Source: Bradyrhizobium sp. Ai1a-2
GTDB taxonomy: Bacteria; Pseudomonadota; Alphaproteobacteria; Rhizobiales; Xanthobacteraceae
NCBI RefSeq assembly: GCF_000426245.1
Contig: NZ_AUEZ01000003.1
Location: 62,001-126,000 of the forward strand
Direction of reading: 5' to 3'
Length of the DNA stretch: 64,000 bases
Each line of letters starts with the position of its first letter. Within the stretch, counting starts at the first letter, position 1. A program made the translations under genes and the position numbers. Below are positions 8,364 through 17,265 of the stretch, one piece after another. The notes under the pieces are model-generated. The model made no database searches, had not been told where the DNA came from, and saw only the letters and a list, made by a program, of their open reading frames with translations.

Positions 8364-10370
8364 ATGGACCGCTCAAAACTCTATCGGCGTTTTCGCACCC
8401 TGCTGATCGCCAACCGCGGCGAGATCGCAGCCCGCGTGATCCGCAGCGCCAAGGCCATGGGCCTGCGCACCGTCGCTGTTTATTCCGAAGCCGACCGCGA
8501 CGCCCTGCATGTTGCGCTGGCCGACGAGGCCGTGCTGCTGGGACCGGCGCGGGCGCGCGACAGCTATCTCAACATCCAGCGCGTGATCGAAGCGGCGCGC
8601 GAGACCGGCGCGGAGGCGATCCATCCCGGGTACGGCTTCTTGTCCGAGAATGCAGAATTCGCGCAAGCCTGCCTTGAGGCAGGGGTGGTGTTCGTCGGCC
8701 CCACGGCCGAGATGATGAATGCGATGGGCTCGAAGTCAGGCTCCAAGGCGCTGATGGAGAAGGCAGGTGTGCCGCTGGTGCCGGGCTATCACGGCGAGGC
8801 GCAGGACGAGGCGACGCTGGCGAACGCCGCCGAGCGTATTGGGTTTCCGGTGCTGGTGAAGGCCTCCGCGGGCGGAGGCGGCCGCGGCATGCGCGTGGTG
8901 AATTCGGCGGCCGAGCTGTCGGCTGCGATCGTCAGCGCCAAGCGCGAGGCCAAGGCGGCGTTCGGCGACGACCGCATGCTGATCGAGAAATACGTCCAGA
9001 ACCCGCGCCACATCGAGGTGCAGATCATCGGCGACAGCCATGGCAACCTGCTCTCGCTGTGGGAGCGCGAATGCACGCTGCAGCGCCGGCACCAGAAGGT
9101 GATCGAGGAAGCGCCGTCACCGACGCTGAATGCCACCCAGCGCGACGCCGTCTGCGCCGCGGCGCGGAAGGCGGCCGCGGCGGTCAATTACGTCGGCGCC
9201 GGCACCATCGAATTCGTCTCCGACGGCAAGGACGTATTCTTCATCGAGATGAACACGCGTCTGCAGGTCGAGCATCCAGTGACCGAGCTGATCACCGGCG
9301 TCGATCTCGTGGAATGGCAGCTCCGCGTCGCCTTCGGCGAGAAGCTGCCGCTGAGCCAGAACGAAATCAAACTGAACGGCCATGCCATCGAGGCGCGGGT
9401 CTATGCGGAAAATCCGCAGAAGAATTTCATGCCGTCGGTCGGACGCATCAAGACCTGGCGCACGCCGGAGGAGGGCGACGGCCTGCGTATCGATGCCGGC
9501 TATCGCAGCGGCGATAACGTCTCACCGTACTACGACGCGATGCTGGCCAAGGTGATCGCGTGGGCGCCGACGCGCGAGATCGCGATCGAGAAGCTCAATC
9601 GCGGACTGGAACAGACCGACGTCCGCGGCATCGTCACCAACATCCCGTTCCTGTCGGCGCTGGTGACGCATCCCGCCGTGGTCGCGAATGCGATCGATAC
9701 TGGCTTCATCGAGCGCGAGCTGAAGAGCCTGACCGCAGAACGTGGTGCCGCCGGTGCGTTCGAGCTGTGCGCCGCAGTGGCTGCGATCCTGAATGAGGAA
9801 CAGAGGACTGCACGGAAAGAGGCGCATTCGCCGTGGCAGACATTTGGCTGGATGCCGGTTGGGCAGCGGCAGCGGGTGTTCTCGTTCCGGCAGGGGCAGG
9901 GCGCGGAACAGAAGGTGACGCTGCGCTACGGCAGTGGGCCGTCGACGGTGTCGGTCGGAGATCGCGAGTTCGTGCTGGCGCTGGCAGCGGCCGCGGACGG
10001 CGGCTTTGACCTGACGCTTGATGGCACGAAATCCCGTGTCGTCGCCGTGATTGAAGGTCACGAGCTCTACTTGCGCACTCGCAACGGCCGCTTCGACCTG
10101 CACTGGGTCGATCCGTTCGGGGGCGAGACCGAGGAGCAGGTCGGCGAGGACAAGATCGTGGCGCCGCTGCCGGGCACCGTGGTCGCGCTGCTTGCCGAGG
10201 AGGGCGCGATCTTGGAGAAGGGCGCGGCGATCCTGACGCTGGAAGTGATGAAGATGGAACAGACGTTGCGCGCGCCGTATGCCGGCGTGCTGAAGAAGCT
10301 GAAATGCAAGGTGGGCGATATCGTCGGCGAGGGCGTCGAACTCGCCGAAGTCGAGCCGACGGCCGCGTGA
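8364..10370 (+). CDS. mccA: Methylcrotonyl-CoA carboxylase, biotin carboxylase/carrier (alpha) subunit
   Basis: The 668-residue protein begins MDRSKLYRRFRTLLIANRGE at 8364. It holds a biotin carboxylase domain (residues about 10-460) with the ATP-grasp Gly-rich loop KASAGGGGRGMRVV and ERECTLQRRHQKVIEE. The C-terminal biotinyl domain has EVMKMEQ, with biotin predicted on Lys630; the usual motif is AMKM, so the Ala-to-Val change is mild. It carboxylates biotin for the beta subunit encoded just upstream. Its stop codon overlaps the next start (TGATG), consistent with translational coupling. Confidence 0.93.
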   Translation: MDRSKLYRRFRTLLIANRGEIAARVIRSAKAMGLRTVAVYSEADRDALHVALADEAVLLGPARARDSYLNIQRVIEAARETGAEAIHPGYGFLSENAEFAQACLEAGVVFVGPTAEMMNAMGSKSGSKALMEKAGVPLVPGYHGEAQDEATLANAAERIGFPVLVKASAGGGGRGMRVVNSAAELSAAIVSAKREAKAAFGDDRMLIEKYVQNPRHIEVQIIGDSHGNLLSLWERECTLQRRHQKVIEEAPSPTLNATQRDAVCAAARKAAAAVNYVGAGTIEFVSDGKDVFFIEMNTRLQVEHPVTELITGVDLVEWQLRVAFGEKLPLSQNEIKLNGHAIEARVYAENPQKNFMPSVGRIKTWRTPEEGDGLRIDAGYRSGDNVSPYYDAMLAKVIAWAPTREIAIEKLNRGLEQTDVRGIVTNIPFLSALVTHPAVVANAIDTGFIERELKSLTAERGAAGAFELCAAVAAILNEEQRTARKEAHSPWQTFGWMPVGQRQRVFSFRQGQGAEQKVTLRYGSGPSTVSVGDREFVLALAAAADGGFDLTLDGTKSRVVAVIEGHELYLRTRNGRFDLHWVDPFGGETEEQVGEDKIVAPLPGTVVALLAEEGAILEKGAAILTLEVMKMEQTLRAPYAGVLKKLKCKVGDIVGEGVELAEVEPTAA

Positions 10371-11269
10371 TGAGCGACACTGTCCGCATTGTCGAGGTCG
10401 GCCCGCGCGACGGGCTGCAGAACGAGAAGACGCCGATCAGCGTCGCCGACCGGATCGCCTTCATCGAGCGTCTGATCGGCGCCGGCCTGCCGACCGTCGA
10501 AGTCGGTGCCTTCGTGTCGCCGAAGGCGATTCCGCAGATGGTCGGCTCGGCCGAGGTGCTGCGCGGCGTCAGCCACCTCAATGGCGAATTCCACGTGCTG
10601 GTGCCGAACGAGAAGGGCTATGAGGCCTCGCAAGCGGCTGGCGCCAAGGTCATCGCGGTGTTTGCCTCGGCCTCCGAAGGCTTTTCGCGCGCCAACATCA
10701 ATTGCTCGGTCGCGGAATCGATCGAACGGTTCAAGCCGGTGCTGGCGCGCGCCAAAGCCGATGGCATCAAGGTGCGCGGCTATATCTCCTGCGTGCTCGG
10801 CTGCCCCTTCGACGGCGAGGTCAAGCCGCAGGCGGTTGTCGACGTCGCTAGGACATTGTTCGATCTCGGCTGTTACGAGATTTCGCTCGGCGACACCATC
10901 GGCGTCGGCACGCCGCTCAAGGCGAAGCATCTGATGCGGGCGGTTGCGGGCAAGGTACCGGCACAAAATCTCGCGATGCATTTCCACGACACCTACGGCC
11001 AGGCGCTCGCCAACCTCTACGCCGGCATGGAGGAGGGCATCCGCGTCATCGATTCCGCCGCCGGCGGTCTCGGTGGCTGCCCCTACGCGCCCGGTGCGAC
11101 TGGCAATGTCGCTACGGAGGATGTCGTCTACATGCTCGAAGGCATGGGCATTGCGACCGGCGTTGACATGGACAAGCTGCTCGCCGCGACCAACGAGGTC
11201 AGCCGCCTGCTCGGCCGCCGGCCGGTGAGCCGTGTCGCCAATGCGCTGAACGCGAAGAAGAAACGCTAG
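10370..11269 (+). CDS. mvaB: Hydroxymethylglutaryl-CoA lyase
   Basis: This 299-residue TIM-barrel protein of the HMGL/DRE family opens with VRIVEVGPRDGLQNEK, the catalytic Arg-Asp segment. It also shows EVGAFVSPKAIPQM, the metal-binding AMHFHDTYGQALAN and the active-site Cys segment SAAGGLGGCPYAPGATGN. It cleaves 3-hydroxy-3-methylglutaryl-CoA to acetoacetate and acetyl-CoA, the last step of leucine catabolism. The start overlaps the mccA stop. Isovaleryl-CoA dehydrogenase and methylglutaconyl-CoA hydratase, which complete the pathway, are not in the window. Confidence 0.93.
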   Translation: MSDTVRIVEVGPRDGLQNEKTPISVADRIAFIERLIGAGLPTVEVGAFVSPKAIPQMVGSAEVLRGVSHLNGEFHVLVPNEKGYEASQAAGAKVIAVFASASEGFSRANINCSVAESIERFKPVLARAKADGIKVRGYISCVLGCPFDGEVKPQAVVDVARTLFDLGCYEISLGDTIGVGTPLKAKHLMRAVAGKVPAQNLAMHFHDTYGQALANLYAGMEEGIRVIDSAAGGLGGCPYAPGATGNVATEDVVYMLEGMGIATGVDMDKLLAATNEVSRLLGRRPVSRVANALNAKKKR

Positions 11270-11272
11270 CTT

Positions 11273-11359
11273 CGTAGGGTGGGTAGAGCGAAGCGAAACC
11301 CACCATTCGCGGCTTGCTCCGAAAGTGATGGGTTTCGCTTCGCTCTACCCATCCTACGG
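11273..11359. repeat. Long palindromic repeat between convergent genes
   Basis: GTAGGGTGGGTAGAGCGAAG (from 11274), continuing CGAAACCCA, is mirrored by TGGGTTTCGCTTCGCTCTAC, ending near 11358. This forms a stem of almost 30 bp with a 25-base loop. It separates the leucine operon from the TRAP genes and can terminate both. The sequence is typical of dispersed Bradyrhizobium elements. Confidence 0.65.
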
Positions 11360-11364
11360 GAGCA

Positions 11365-12723
11365 TCACCGCACGCCCTCCGGCCCCATGACCAGATCCGG
11401 CAGCCAGGTCGAGATCCCAGGGAAGAAGCAGAGCAGCAGCACCGCCAGCATCATCAGCAGCACGAACGGCAGCGTGCCCCAGATCACCTCGCTCAAGGGG
11501 ATATCCGGCGCGACGTTGCGGATGACGAAGATGTTCAATCCGACCGGCGGATGGATCAGGCCCATTTCCATCACGATGGTCATCACCACGCCGAACCAGA
11601 TGATGTCGAACTCGGCGGCGCGGAGCGGCGGCAGGATGATCGGCGCGGTCATCAGGATGATCGAGACCGGCGGCAGGAAGAAGCCGAGCACGATGACCAT
11701 GAGCAGGATCGCCACGAGCAGCTCCCAGCGCGGCAGGTGCATCGCGACGATCGCTTCCGCGGCCGACTGCGAGATGTGCAGGTAGCTCATCACGTAGGAA
11801 TAGAGCAGGGACATGCCGATGATCAGCATCAGCATGGTCGACTCGCGGATGGTGGATTTCAGGATCGGCTCGAGGTCGCTCGGCTTCCAGACGCTGTAGA
11901 TCACCGCGATCAGCCCAAGCGCCAATAGCCCGCCGAGGCCGGCGGTCTCCGACGGCGTCGCATAGCCGCCGTAGAGCGCGATCATCACGCCGGTCAGGAG
12001 CAGCACGAACGGCAGCACCCGGGGCAGCGCGTTGAAGCGGTCGGCCATCGTGAATTCGTCGCGCTGCAGGATCGCGGCATCAGCACCCGTTGCGTCATAG
12101 GCGGCGCGGGCGGCCGCATACTCTTTACGAAATCGGAACATCGCGTAGACGCCGAACAGCGTAACCAGCAACAGGCCCGGTCCGATGCCGGCGAGGAACA
12201 GGCGCCCCAGCGATTTCTCCGCCGCGACCGCGAACAGGATCATGGTGATCGACGGCGGCAGCAGGATTCCGAGCGTGCCGCCGGCTGCGATGATCCCTGC
12301 AGCAAAGCCGCCGGAATAGCCCCGCTTGCGCATCTCGGGGATGCCGGCCGAGCCGATCGCCGAGCAGGTGGCGGGCGAGGATCCCGCCATCGCCGCAAAC
12401 AGCGCGCAGGCGAACACGTTGGCGACGCCGAGCCCGCCGGGCACGCGATGCAGCCAGGCGTGCAGGGCCGAATAGAGATCCTGGCCCGCGCGGGACTTGC
12501 CGATCGCCGCGCCCTTGAGGATGAACAGCGGGATCGACAGCAGCGTGATCGAGGCCATCTCCTCGTAGACGTTCTGCGTCACGGTATCGAGCGAGGCGGT
12601 CGGCATGTAGATCGCCATGAACACGACCGCGACCGCGCCCAAAGCAAAAGCAATGGGCATGCCCGAGAACATCGCAAACAGGGTGGCAAGCCCGTAACTG
12701 ATGCCAATGCCAAGTACACCCAT
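11365..12723 (-). CDS. dctM: TRAP transporter large permease (DctM type)
   Basis: The ATG at 12723 (MGVLGIGISYGLATLFAMFSG) gives a 452-residue membrane protein with about 12 hydrophobic segments, the normal size for DctM. Family marks are AGSSPATCSAIGSAGIPEM, GGTLGILLPPSITMILF and the C-terminal HPPVGLNIFVIRN. It is the ion-coupled channel of a tripartite uptake system for organic acids. Its start overlaps the DctQ stop (TGATG). Frame extending upstream of 12723 is dctQ DNA read out of frame. Confidence 0.92.
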   Translation of the reverse strand: MGVLGIGISYGLATLFAMFSGMPIAFALGAVAVVFMAIYMPTASLDTVTQNVYEEMASITLLSIPLFILKGAAIGKSRAGQDLYSALHAWLHRVPGGLGVANVFACALFAAMAGSSPATCSAIGSAGIPEMRKRGYSGGFAAGIIAAGGTLGILLPPSITMILFAVAAEKSLGRLFLAGIGPGLLLVTLFGVYAMFRFRKEYAAARAAYDATGADAAILQRDEFTMADRFNALPRVLPFVLLLTGVMIALYGGYATPSETAGLGGLLALGLIAVIYSVWKPSDLEPILKSTIRESTMLMLIIGMSLLYSYVMSYLHISQSAAEAIVAMHLPRWELLVAILLMVIVLGFFLPPVSIILMTAPIILPPLRAAEFDIIWFGVVMTIVMEMGLIHPPVGLNIFVIRNVAPDIPLSEVIWGTLPFVLLMMLAVLLLCFFPGISTWLPDLVMGPEGVR

Positions 12724-13274
12724 CAGCGCGCGCCACGCATCAGGGGAATGATGATCTGCAGCAGGAGCTGCAGGCAGAGTAGCGTCATGCCGAGCGCCAT
12801 CAGCACGTAGGGGATCGCGAGCGGCGGCGACCACATCGAGTTCGAGACCTGGCCGTCGACATAGGCCTCATGCGCCAATGTCCAGGATTTCCAGGCAAAG
12901 AAGGCGCAGAAGGCCAGGCTCGCGACATCGACAAGCCACAGCCTGATACGGTTGGCGAGCGGCGACATCAGCCCGACAAACGCTTCGATGCTGACATGGC
13001 CGCGCTGGCCCTGCACATAGGCCGCGGTCATGAAGGTCGCGCCGACCAGCAGGAACACCGCGGCCTCGTCCTGCCAGTAGTTCGGGCTGTGAAATAACGC
13101 GCGGCCGAGCACGCTGTAGCTCAGGATCACGCAGGCCGCGATCAGCGCGATGGACGCGAAAACGACGATGATGTTGTTACAGATGGCAAGCCCGCGCGAC
13201 AGCACCGCCACGAGCGCATTGCCCGTGACGGCGGTCTGGCGTTCGGCTTGATCCGCGACCGGACCATGCATCAT
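12723..13274 (-). CDS. dctQ: TRAP transporter small permease (DctQ type)
   Basis: The 183-residue product has four hydrophobic segments and the DctQ hallmark pattern YWQDEAAVFLLVGATFMTAAYV followed by GHVSIEAFVG. It docks with the large permease. Its ATG overlaps the DctP stop by four bases (ATGA) and its own stop overlaps the DctM start, so the three genes form one tightly coupled operon. Confidence 0.9.
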   Translation of the reverse strand: MMHGPVADQAERQTAVTGNALVAVLSRGLAICNNIIVVFASIALIAACVILSYSVLGRALFHSPNYWQDEAAVFLLVGATFMTAAYVQGQRGHVSIEAFVGLMSPLANRIRLWLVDVASLAFCAFFAWKSWTLAHEAYVDGQVSNSMWSPPLAIPYVLMALGMTLLCLQLLLQIIIPLMRGAR

Positions 13275-14293
13275 GCGGCGACGTCGCTTGCGAGCTTCAA
13301 CAGGTTGGCTGCTGTCGCAGTCTTAGCACCGTAGTCCTTCCACGCGGTATCGCGCGCAATGTCACGCCACTTGTTGACGGTGGCTGCGTCAAGCGCGCTG
13401 ACCTTGGCGCCGGCCTTCTCGTAGACCTTGGCGACCTCGACGTCGTCGTCCTGCGCGCCCTTCTTGCCGAAGGCTTCGAGCTCGGAGCCGACGGCAAGGA
13501 TGATGTCCTGCTGGTTCTTCGGCAGCTTGTCGAAGATCGCTTTCGACATCATCAGGGGCTCCAGCATGAACCAGTAGGAGGTGCCGGCACCGGAGGTCAG
13601 CGATTTTGCGACTTCTTCCAGGCGGAACGAGATCAGGCTGGTGGAGGAGGTGATGCCGGCGTCGCAGGCGCCGGTCTGCATGGCCGCATAGAGCTCGTTG
13701 GACGGCACCGACAGCACGGCCGCTCCGGCGGTCTGCAGCACCATGTCCATCTCGCGCGAGCCGCCGCGCACTTTCATGCCCTTGGCGTCCTCGGGCGCCA
13801 CGATCGGCTTGGAGCGGCTTGCGACGCCGCCGGCCTGCCAGACCCAGGTCAGGAGGATGATGCCCTTGTCGGCCAGGAAGTTGGAGAGGGCCTTGCCGAC
13901 CGGTTCTTTCTTCCAGCGCAGGCCCTGGTCGTAGGTCGTGACCAGGCCGGGCATCAGGCCGATATTGGTCTCCGGCAACTCGCCGCCGGCATAGGGCATC
14001 GGGTAGAGGCTGATGTCGAGCGCGCCCTTGCGCATGGCGGAGAACTGCGCGTTGGTCTTGATCAGCGAGGAATTCGGATAGACTTCGGCCGCGATCTCGC
14101 CGCCCGAGCGCTTTGCCACCTCGGCGGCGAACATCCGGCACAGCCGGTCGCGGAAATCGCCCTTCTCGATGGTCCCGCCAGGGAACTGGTGCGAGATTTT
14201 CAGTGTGGTCGCGGCATGGGCGGTACCGATACCGAAGCGCAGGACCGCGGGCGCGGCAAGCGCCGAGGCAAGGACGTGGCGGCGAGTGAGCAT
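13271..14293 (-). CDS. dctP: TRAP transporter substrate-binding protein (DctP type)
   Basis: With the start at 14293 (preceded by GGGAG), the 340-residue protein begins MLTRRHVLASALAAPAVLRF. The RRHVL motif and following Ala-rich stretch suggest Tat export with cleavage after AHA. The mature domain shows DctP features such as LKISHQFPGGTIEKGDFRD, GALDISLYPMPYAGGELPE and PEDAKGMKVRGGSREMD, with the conserved Arg that usually binds a carboxylate. The substrate cannot be read from sequence. The neighbouring leucine-catabolism operon makes a short branched organic acid one possibility, which is speculative. Confidence 0.9.
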   Translation of the reverse strand: MLTRRHVLASALAAPAVLRFGIGTAHAATTLKISHQFPGGTIEKGDFRDRLCRMFAAEVAKRSGGEIAAEVYPNSSLIKTNAQFSAMRKGALDISLYPMPYAGGELPETNIGLMPGLVTTYDQGLRWKKEPVGKALSNFLADKGIILLTWVWQAGGVASRSKPIVAPEDAKGMKVRGGSREMDMVLQTAGAAVLSVPSNELYAAMQTGACDAGITSSTSLISFRLEEVAKSLTSGAGTSYWFMLEPLMMSKAIFDKLPKNQQDIILAVGSELEAFGKKGAQDDDVEVAKVYEKAGAKVSALDAATVNKWRDIARDTAWKDYGAKTATAANLLKLASDVAA

Positions 14294-14619
14294 AAAAGTT
14301 TCTCCCGTTGGAACACTGTTCTTGATTGGCGATAAGGCGGAACTTGACGGCCGCATTTAGGCGAACTTTGCCAGAATTTTCTCTAGGCTGATAGTTTGAG
14401 GCAGCTTTATCGCTTGACGCCAAAGCGTCATACCAAGGCCGGCATTGTTGCGCTGCACAATGCGGCCGGCGATGGCATTTGGCGCCGGATTGCTAGGCAG
14501 CGCCAGTCCCGCGCGCTCTTTCACGACTTTGTGAGAGGGTAACGACGGCCATTCCGGCTGCGTCGTGACAAGAGCGGCAGCCGTCGCTTCATGCTCAACC
14601 CTCAGTAAGGATGACCACC
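14294..14619. other. Divergent intergenic region with two inverted repeats
   Basis: This region separates dctP from the Met/Lys repeat gene. It holds TGACGC-CAAA-GCGTCA (14415-14430) and GCATTGT-8-ACAATGC (14442-14463), either of which could be an operator for the transporter or the repeat gene. No gene is visible. Confidence 0.45.
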
Positions 14620-14850
14620 ATGACCTTCTCGACCCGTATCGGCCTCGGCGTCTCCGCCGCCCTCATTGCCGTCAGCGTCGCCCTCGCACCCGCAGCCTTT
14701 GCCCAGGACAAGATGGGCAAGGACGATGCCATGAAGAAAGGGACGATGTCCAAGGACACCATGTCGAAGCATGACGGGATGAAGAAAAGCGAGGGGATGA
14801 TGAAGAAGGATGACGCGATGAAAAAAGAAGACGGCATGAAGAAGAACTGA
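14620..14850 (+). CDS. Exported MXKDX-repeat protein
   Basis: The ATG at 14620 is preferred because AAGG (14607-14610) sits nine bases upstream; an ATG at 14611 would touch it. The 76-residue product has a signal peptide ending at AFAQ, followed by an unbroken run of Met/Lys/Asp repeats (KMGKDDAMKKGTMSKDTMSK and onwards). This is the pattern of the pentapeptide MXKDX repeat family. The mature chain is highly charged, almost free of hydrophobic residues except Met, and probably disordered. Metal binding by Met has been suggested for such chains, but nothing here proves it. Confidence 0.8.
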   Translation: MTFSTRIGLGVSAALIAVSVALAPAAFAQDKMGKDDAMKKGTMSKDTMSKHDGMKKSEGMMKKDDAMKKEDGMKKN

Positions 14851-14960
14851 TCGCCGTCTCTTCTGAAGAGGACTCGCCGCGAGCGGTGCTCCTGGAGAGT
14901 CCTCTTATCTGGAATGCCGAGCGCAGGCTTTGCCGGTCTCGAACGTGGCGCGGAAACGCG

Positions 14961-15317
14961 TCACCTCTTTTTCTTGCCGCGCTCCTTGCGAGCGGCGTAA
15001 CGCGCGTCGCGCTTGGCCTTCTGTTCGGCCTCGAGGGCAGCGAGCCGCACGGTTTCCTCTTCTTTTTCGCGCGCGATTCTTGAGGCTTCCGCGGCGGCAG
15101 CCTCTTCCTCGAGACGCTTCTGCTCGGCCTTGGCGGTCTCCCGCGCAAGCCTTGCCTGCTCGCGATTGGCCGCGATTGCCGCGCGCTCGGCGGCGCGCGC
15201 CTGCACCTGGGGATCATTGGGCCCGGGGCGGGAACGGAATTTTTCCAGAATGTTCTGCCGGGACTGCTGCGCCGCCTTCTGGCGGTCGGAAAAGTTCGGT
15301 TCTTTGAAGCTGCTCAT
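14961..15317 (-). CDS. DUF6481-like charged coiled-coil protein
   Basis: Starting at 15317 (MSSFKEPNFSDRQKAAQQSR), the 118-residue protein is rich in Ala, Glu, Arg and Lys with an uninterrupted helical, probably coiled-coil, middle (residues about 40-105) and a Lys/Arg tail. The FKEPNFSDRQKAA opening is characteristic of small proteobacterial proteins I associate with DUF6481. There is no signal peptide, so it should be cytoplasmic. Its function is unknown. Upstream frame to 15485 is not protein-like. Confidence 0.7.
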   Translation of the reverse strand: MSSFKEPNFSDRQKAAQQSRQNILEKFRSRPGPNDPQVQARAAERAAIAANREQARLARETAKAEQKRLEEEAAAAEASRIAREKEEETVRLAALEAEQKAKRDARYAARKERGKKKR

Positions 15318-15526
15318 CGAGAGAGCCTTGTTATCTTCACTGCTGATTGGAGGAATGATGAAAATCGGGTTCGGCGCAGCACATAAGTGAAACGAGGGCA
15401 AAATGCCAGCGTCCAATTGGCATGCCAAACAGCCGCGTTCGCAATGCATGCGCAGCGCAGCCGAGCCGATGATTGCCGAGGGCAATCCGGCAATACGCGT
15501 CGAACTTCGCTAAAATTCTAGCCGAG

Positions 15527-15742
15527 CTAGAAGCTGTCGCGGTGGCGGGAGGTTCCCAGCACCCTGGCGACCGTCTGCGCCGTCATGGCGACGCGATCAG
15601 AGGTCCGCTGCGCTTCGAGCTTGTCCCGGGCTTTCTCGTGGATCAGAAGCTCGATCAATTCGAGCCGCTTGCTCTCGTCGACCGCTTCCGCCAGCAGTTT
15701 CTTGTATCGATGATAGTCGTAGGCCGTTTCTTGTTTGCCCAT
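15527..15742 (-). CDS. Hypothetical 71-residue protein
   Basis: The product starts MGKQETAYDYHRYKKLLAEA and is mostly amphipathic helix with many acidic and basic residues, ending in a Ser/Arg/His tail. It has no signal peptide or membrane segment. The helical pattern and codon use suggest a real small cytoplasmic gene of the kind common in Bradyrhizobium. No family is recognised and it stands alone on the minus strand. Confidence 0.55.
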   Translation of the reverse strand: MGKQETAYDYHRYKKLLAEAVDESKRLELIELLIHEKARDKLEAQRTSDRVAMTAQTVARVLGTSRHRDSF

Positions 15743-15905
15743 GGCACGCTCCGCACACGCGCTTCCCGGAAGGTGCGCAGTGTTGAGCAGTGCGCAGACG
15801 CGTGCAATGGATTTGCGACACTTATGCCCAGGCTTTGCAGATTTGATCTCTCTTGATCGCGATAGGGGTCAGGCTCGATTGGAACACGATCTTATCGTCT
15901 TGTTT

Positions 15906-15955
15906 GGGCATGATCTTTTCGTAAAACTGGTATCCACTTTTCTGGAATATGCTCT
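15906..15955 (-). repeat. Palindromic intergenic repeat, diverged copy
   Basis: Read on the minus strand this matches the element at 60680-60729: AGAGCATATTCC, then AGAAAAGTGGATACCAG, then TTTTACGAAAAGATCATGCC. The outer arms have drifted and pair less well than in the other copy. It lies between small genes with no coding content. Confidence 0.6.
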
Positions 15956-16040
15956 GTTGCAGATGTGATCACCCGGGCACTTGCGAAGCAGGTATTGCAA
16001 CCACGATCTCTGCGATGACGGCGTGGGAACCGACACGATC

Positions 16041-16217
16041 ATGACCGACCCGAGGGAAGGCGGGAGCCGCCGCGGTGCTATAGCCGGTCTGCTGATTGCG
16101 GCCGCCATGCTGGCGGCCGGCTTGTGGCTGGCGCGCGAGCTGACGGCGGCGAGCAAGATGCAGGACTGCCTGATGTCGGGACGGACCAACTGCAACGTGA
16201 TCCAGCCGGCGCAATAG
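16041..16217 (+). CDS. Small single-pass membrane protein, hypothetical
   Basis: The 58-residue product starts MTDPREGGSRRGAIAGLLIA. It has one hydrophobic segment (residues about 13-33) preceded by Arg residues, so it is probably anchored with the C-terminus outside. Two Cys in the external part (DCLMSGRTNC) could form a disulfide. Similar short anchored proteins are widespread in Bradyrhizobium and have no assigned role. Confidence 0.55.
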   Translation: MTDPREGGSRRGAIAGLLIAAAMLAAGLWLARELTAASKMQDCLMSGRTNCNVIQPAQ

Positions 16218-16319
16218 GCCGGGGCCAGCGCTGAAACGTCGCGGGCAATTGTGATGTCGATTACAGGGAGAGAGGCGACCCGGGCCTATGCTCCGCGCAA
16301 ACTGAACAGGAACGATCGG

Positions 16320-16553
16320 ATGATCCACCAACTCATTAGCCGCAAGGGATTTGCGCTGCTGGCCGCCATCGTCGTCATCGGCTTTGGCATTGCGATGTTT
16401 TCAGCCGGCAGCCTCTCTCACGAGACGGTGGCGAGCGCGGCGCTCGGGCCGGGGTGGCAGTGCAGCCGCATTGCCTTCGTCGTGACGACCTGCACCAGGG
16501 ATGCAAGGCCGGAGCGCGCACGTGCGCATGCGGAGCAGCCGTCGCCCGGCTAG
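16320..16553 (+). CDS. Small membrane-anchored or secreted hypothetical protein
   Basis: The ATG at 16320 follows AGGAA at proper spacing. The 77-residue product has a hydrophobic segment (FALLAAIVVIGFGIAMF) near its N-terminus and then WQCSRIAFVVTTCTRD, whose two cysteines could pair outside the cytoplasm. No family is recognised. It lies in a short run of similar small exported genes. Confidence 0.5.
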   Translation: MIHQLISRKGFALLAAIVVIGFGIAMFSAGSLSHETVASAALGPGWQCSRIAFVVTTCTRDARPERARAHAEQPSPG

Positions 16554-16730
16554 GATCCCCTCTGCTGACAGGTCAGCGCGCATCGAGTGTGACCGCGGCA
16601 ACATAGCGGCGGGCACGATCGCTGTACTCTCAAGACGTGCGGCCCGTCCGCGTTGGCGCGAGGCGGGGTTTCATGGTCTAATTGCTCCACATTGCACGAT
16701 CGCCTCGGCGTTCGACACTGGAGTTTTCAG

Positions 16731-17093
16731 ATGAAGAAGCTTTCCAGCCTTGCTGCGGCCACCGCGGCGCTCATGCTGATGTCTTACTCGAGTTGCGCAC
16801 TGGCCCAGGCCACTCCCACGACCGGAACCGAGACCGCCCCGCCGGCGACGAGCACGGCGCCGCCTGCGGCAACCACGGAGCCTGGCACCACAACTCCACC
16901 AGCCGCCACCCAGCCGGAAGCGAGTCCGCCTACTACCGAGCAAGCTGCGCCGAAGAAGAAAAAGACAGCCGCAAAGAAGCGACCGCGGCAGCAGGAGGTC
17001 GAGCATTCCATCAAAACCGGAACTGTGCCGGCCCGCTATCGCAGCTCAGTGCCGAGGCAGTATCAGCAATACATCCCGTTCGCCAAGCGGTGA
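16731..17093 (+). CDS. Secreted Pro/Thr/Ala-rich protein with Lys-rich patch
   Basis: Starting at 16731 (MKKLSSLAAATAALMLMSYS), this 120-residue protein has a signal peptide ending near ALAQ. A low-complexity Pro/Thr/Ala linker (residues about 27-72) is followed by a basic patch (PKKKKTAAKKRPRQQEVEH). A more ordered C-terminal segment (IKTGTVPARYRSSVPRQYQQ) follows. It is probably periplasmic or surface-associated. Its function is unknown, and the design suggests a tethered end-domain on a flexible linker. Confidence 0.65.
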   Translation: MKKLSSLAAATAALMLMSYSSCALAQATPTTGTETAPPATSTAPPAATTEPGTTTPPAATQPEASPPTTEQAAPKKKKTAAKKRPRQQEVEHSIKTGTVPARYRSSVPRQYQQYIPFAKR

Positions 17094-17265
17094 CCGGCGC
17101 TTCACAGGCCGACCGCGATCGGCCGTCAGTGGTTGCGCTTACCACGCAAAGGCCGTGGTCGTACGGACTTGCCCGTTATCGTTTCCTGTCATTCAACTGT
17201 ATTGCGTTCAATCCCTGTGAGATTGATCGCCCCGCGTTGATTGGTCACTCGAGTTGTCGTTTGCA

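Noticed and set aside
6715..8376. A 553-codon minus-strand frame opposite mccB
   Set aside because: Antisense shadow with no domain; mccB motifs are intact.
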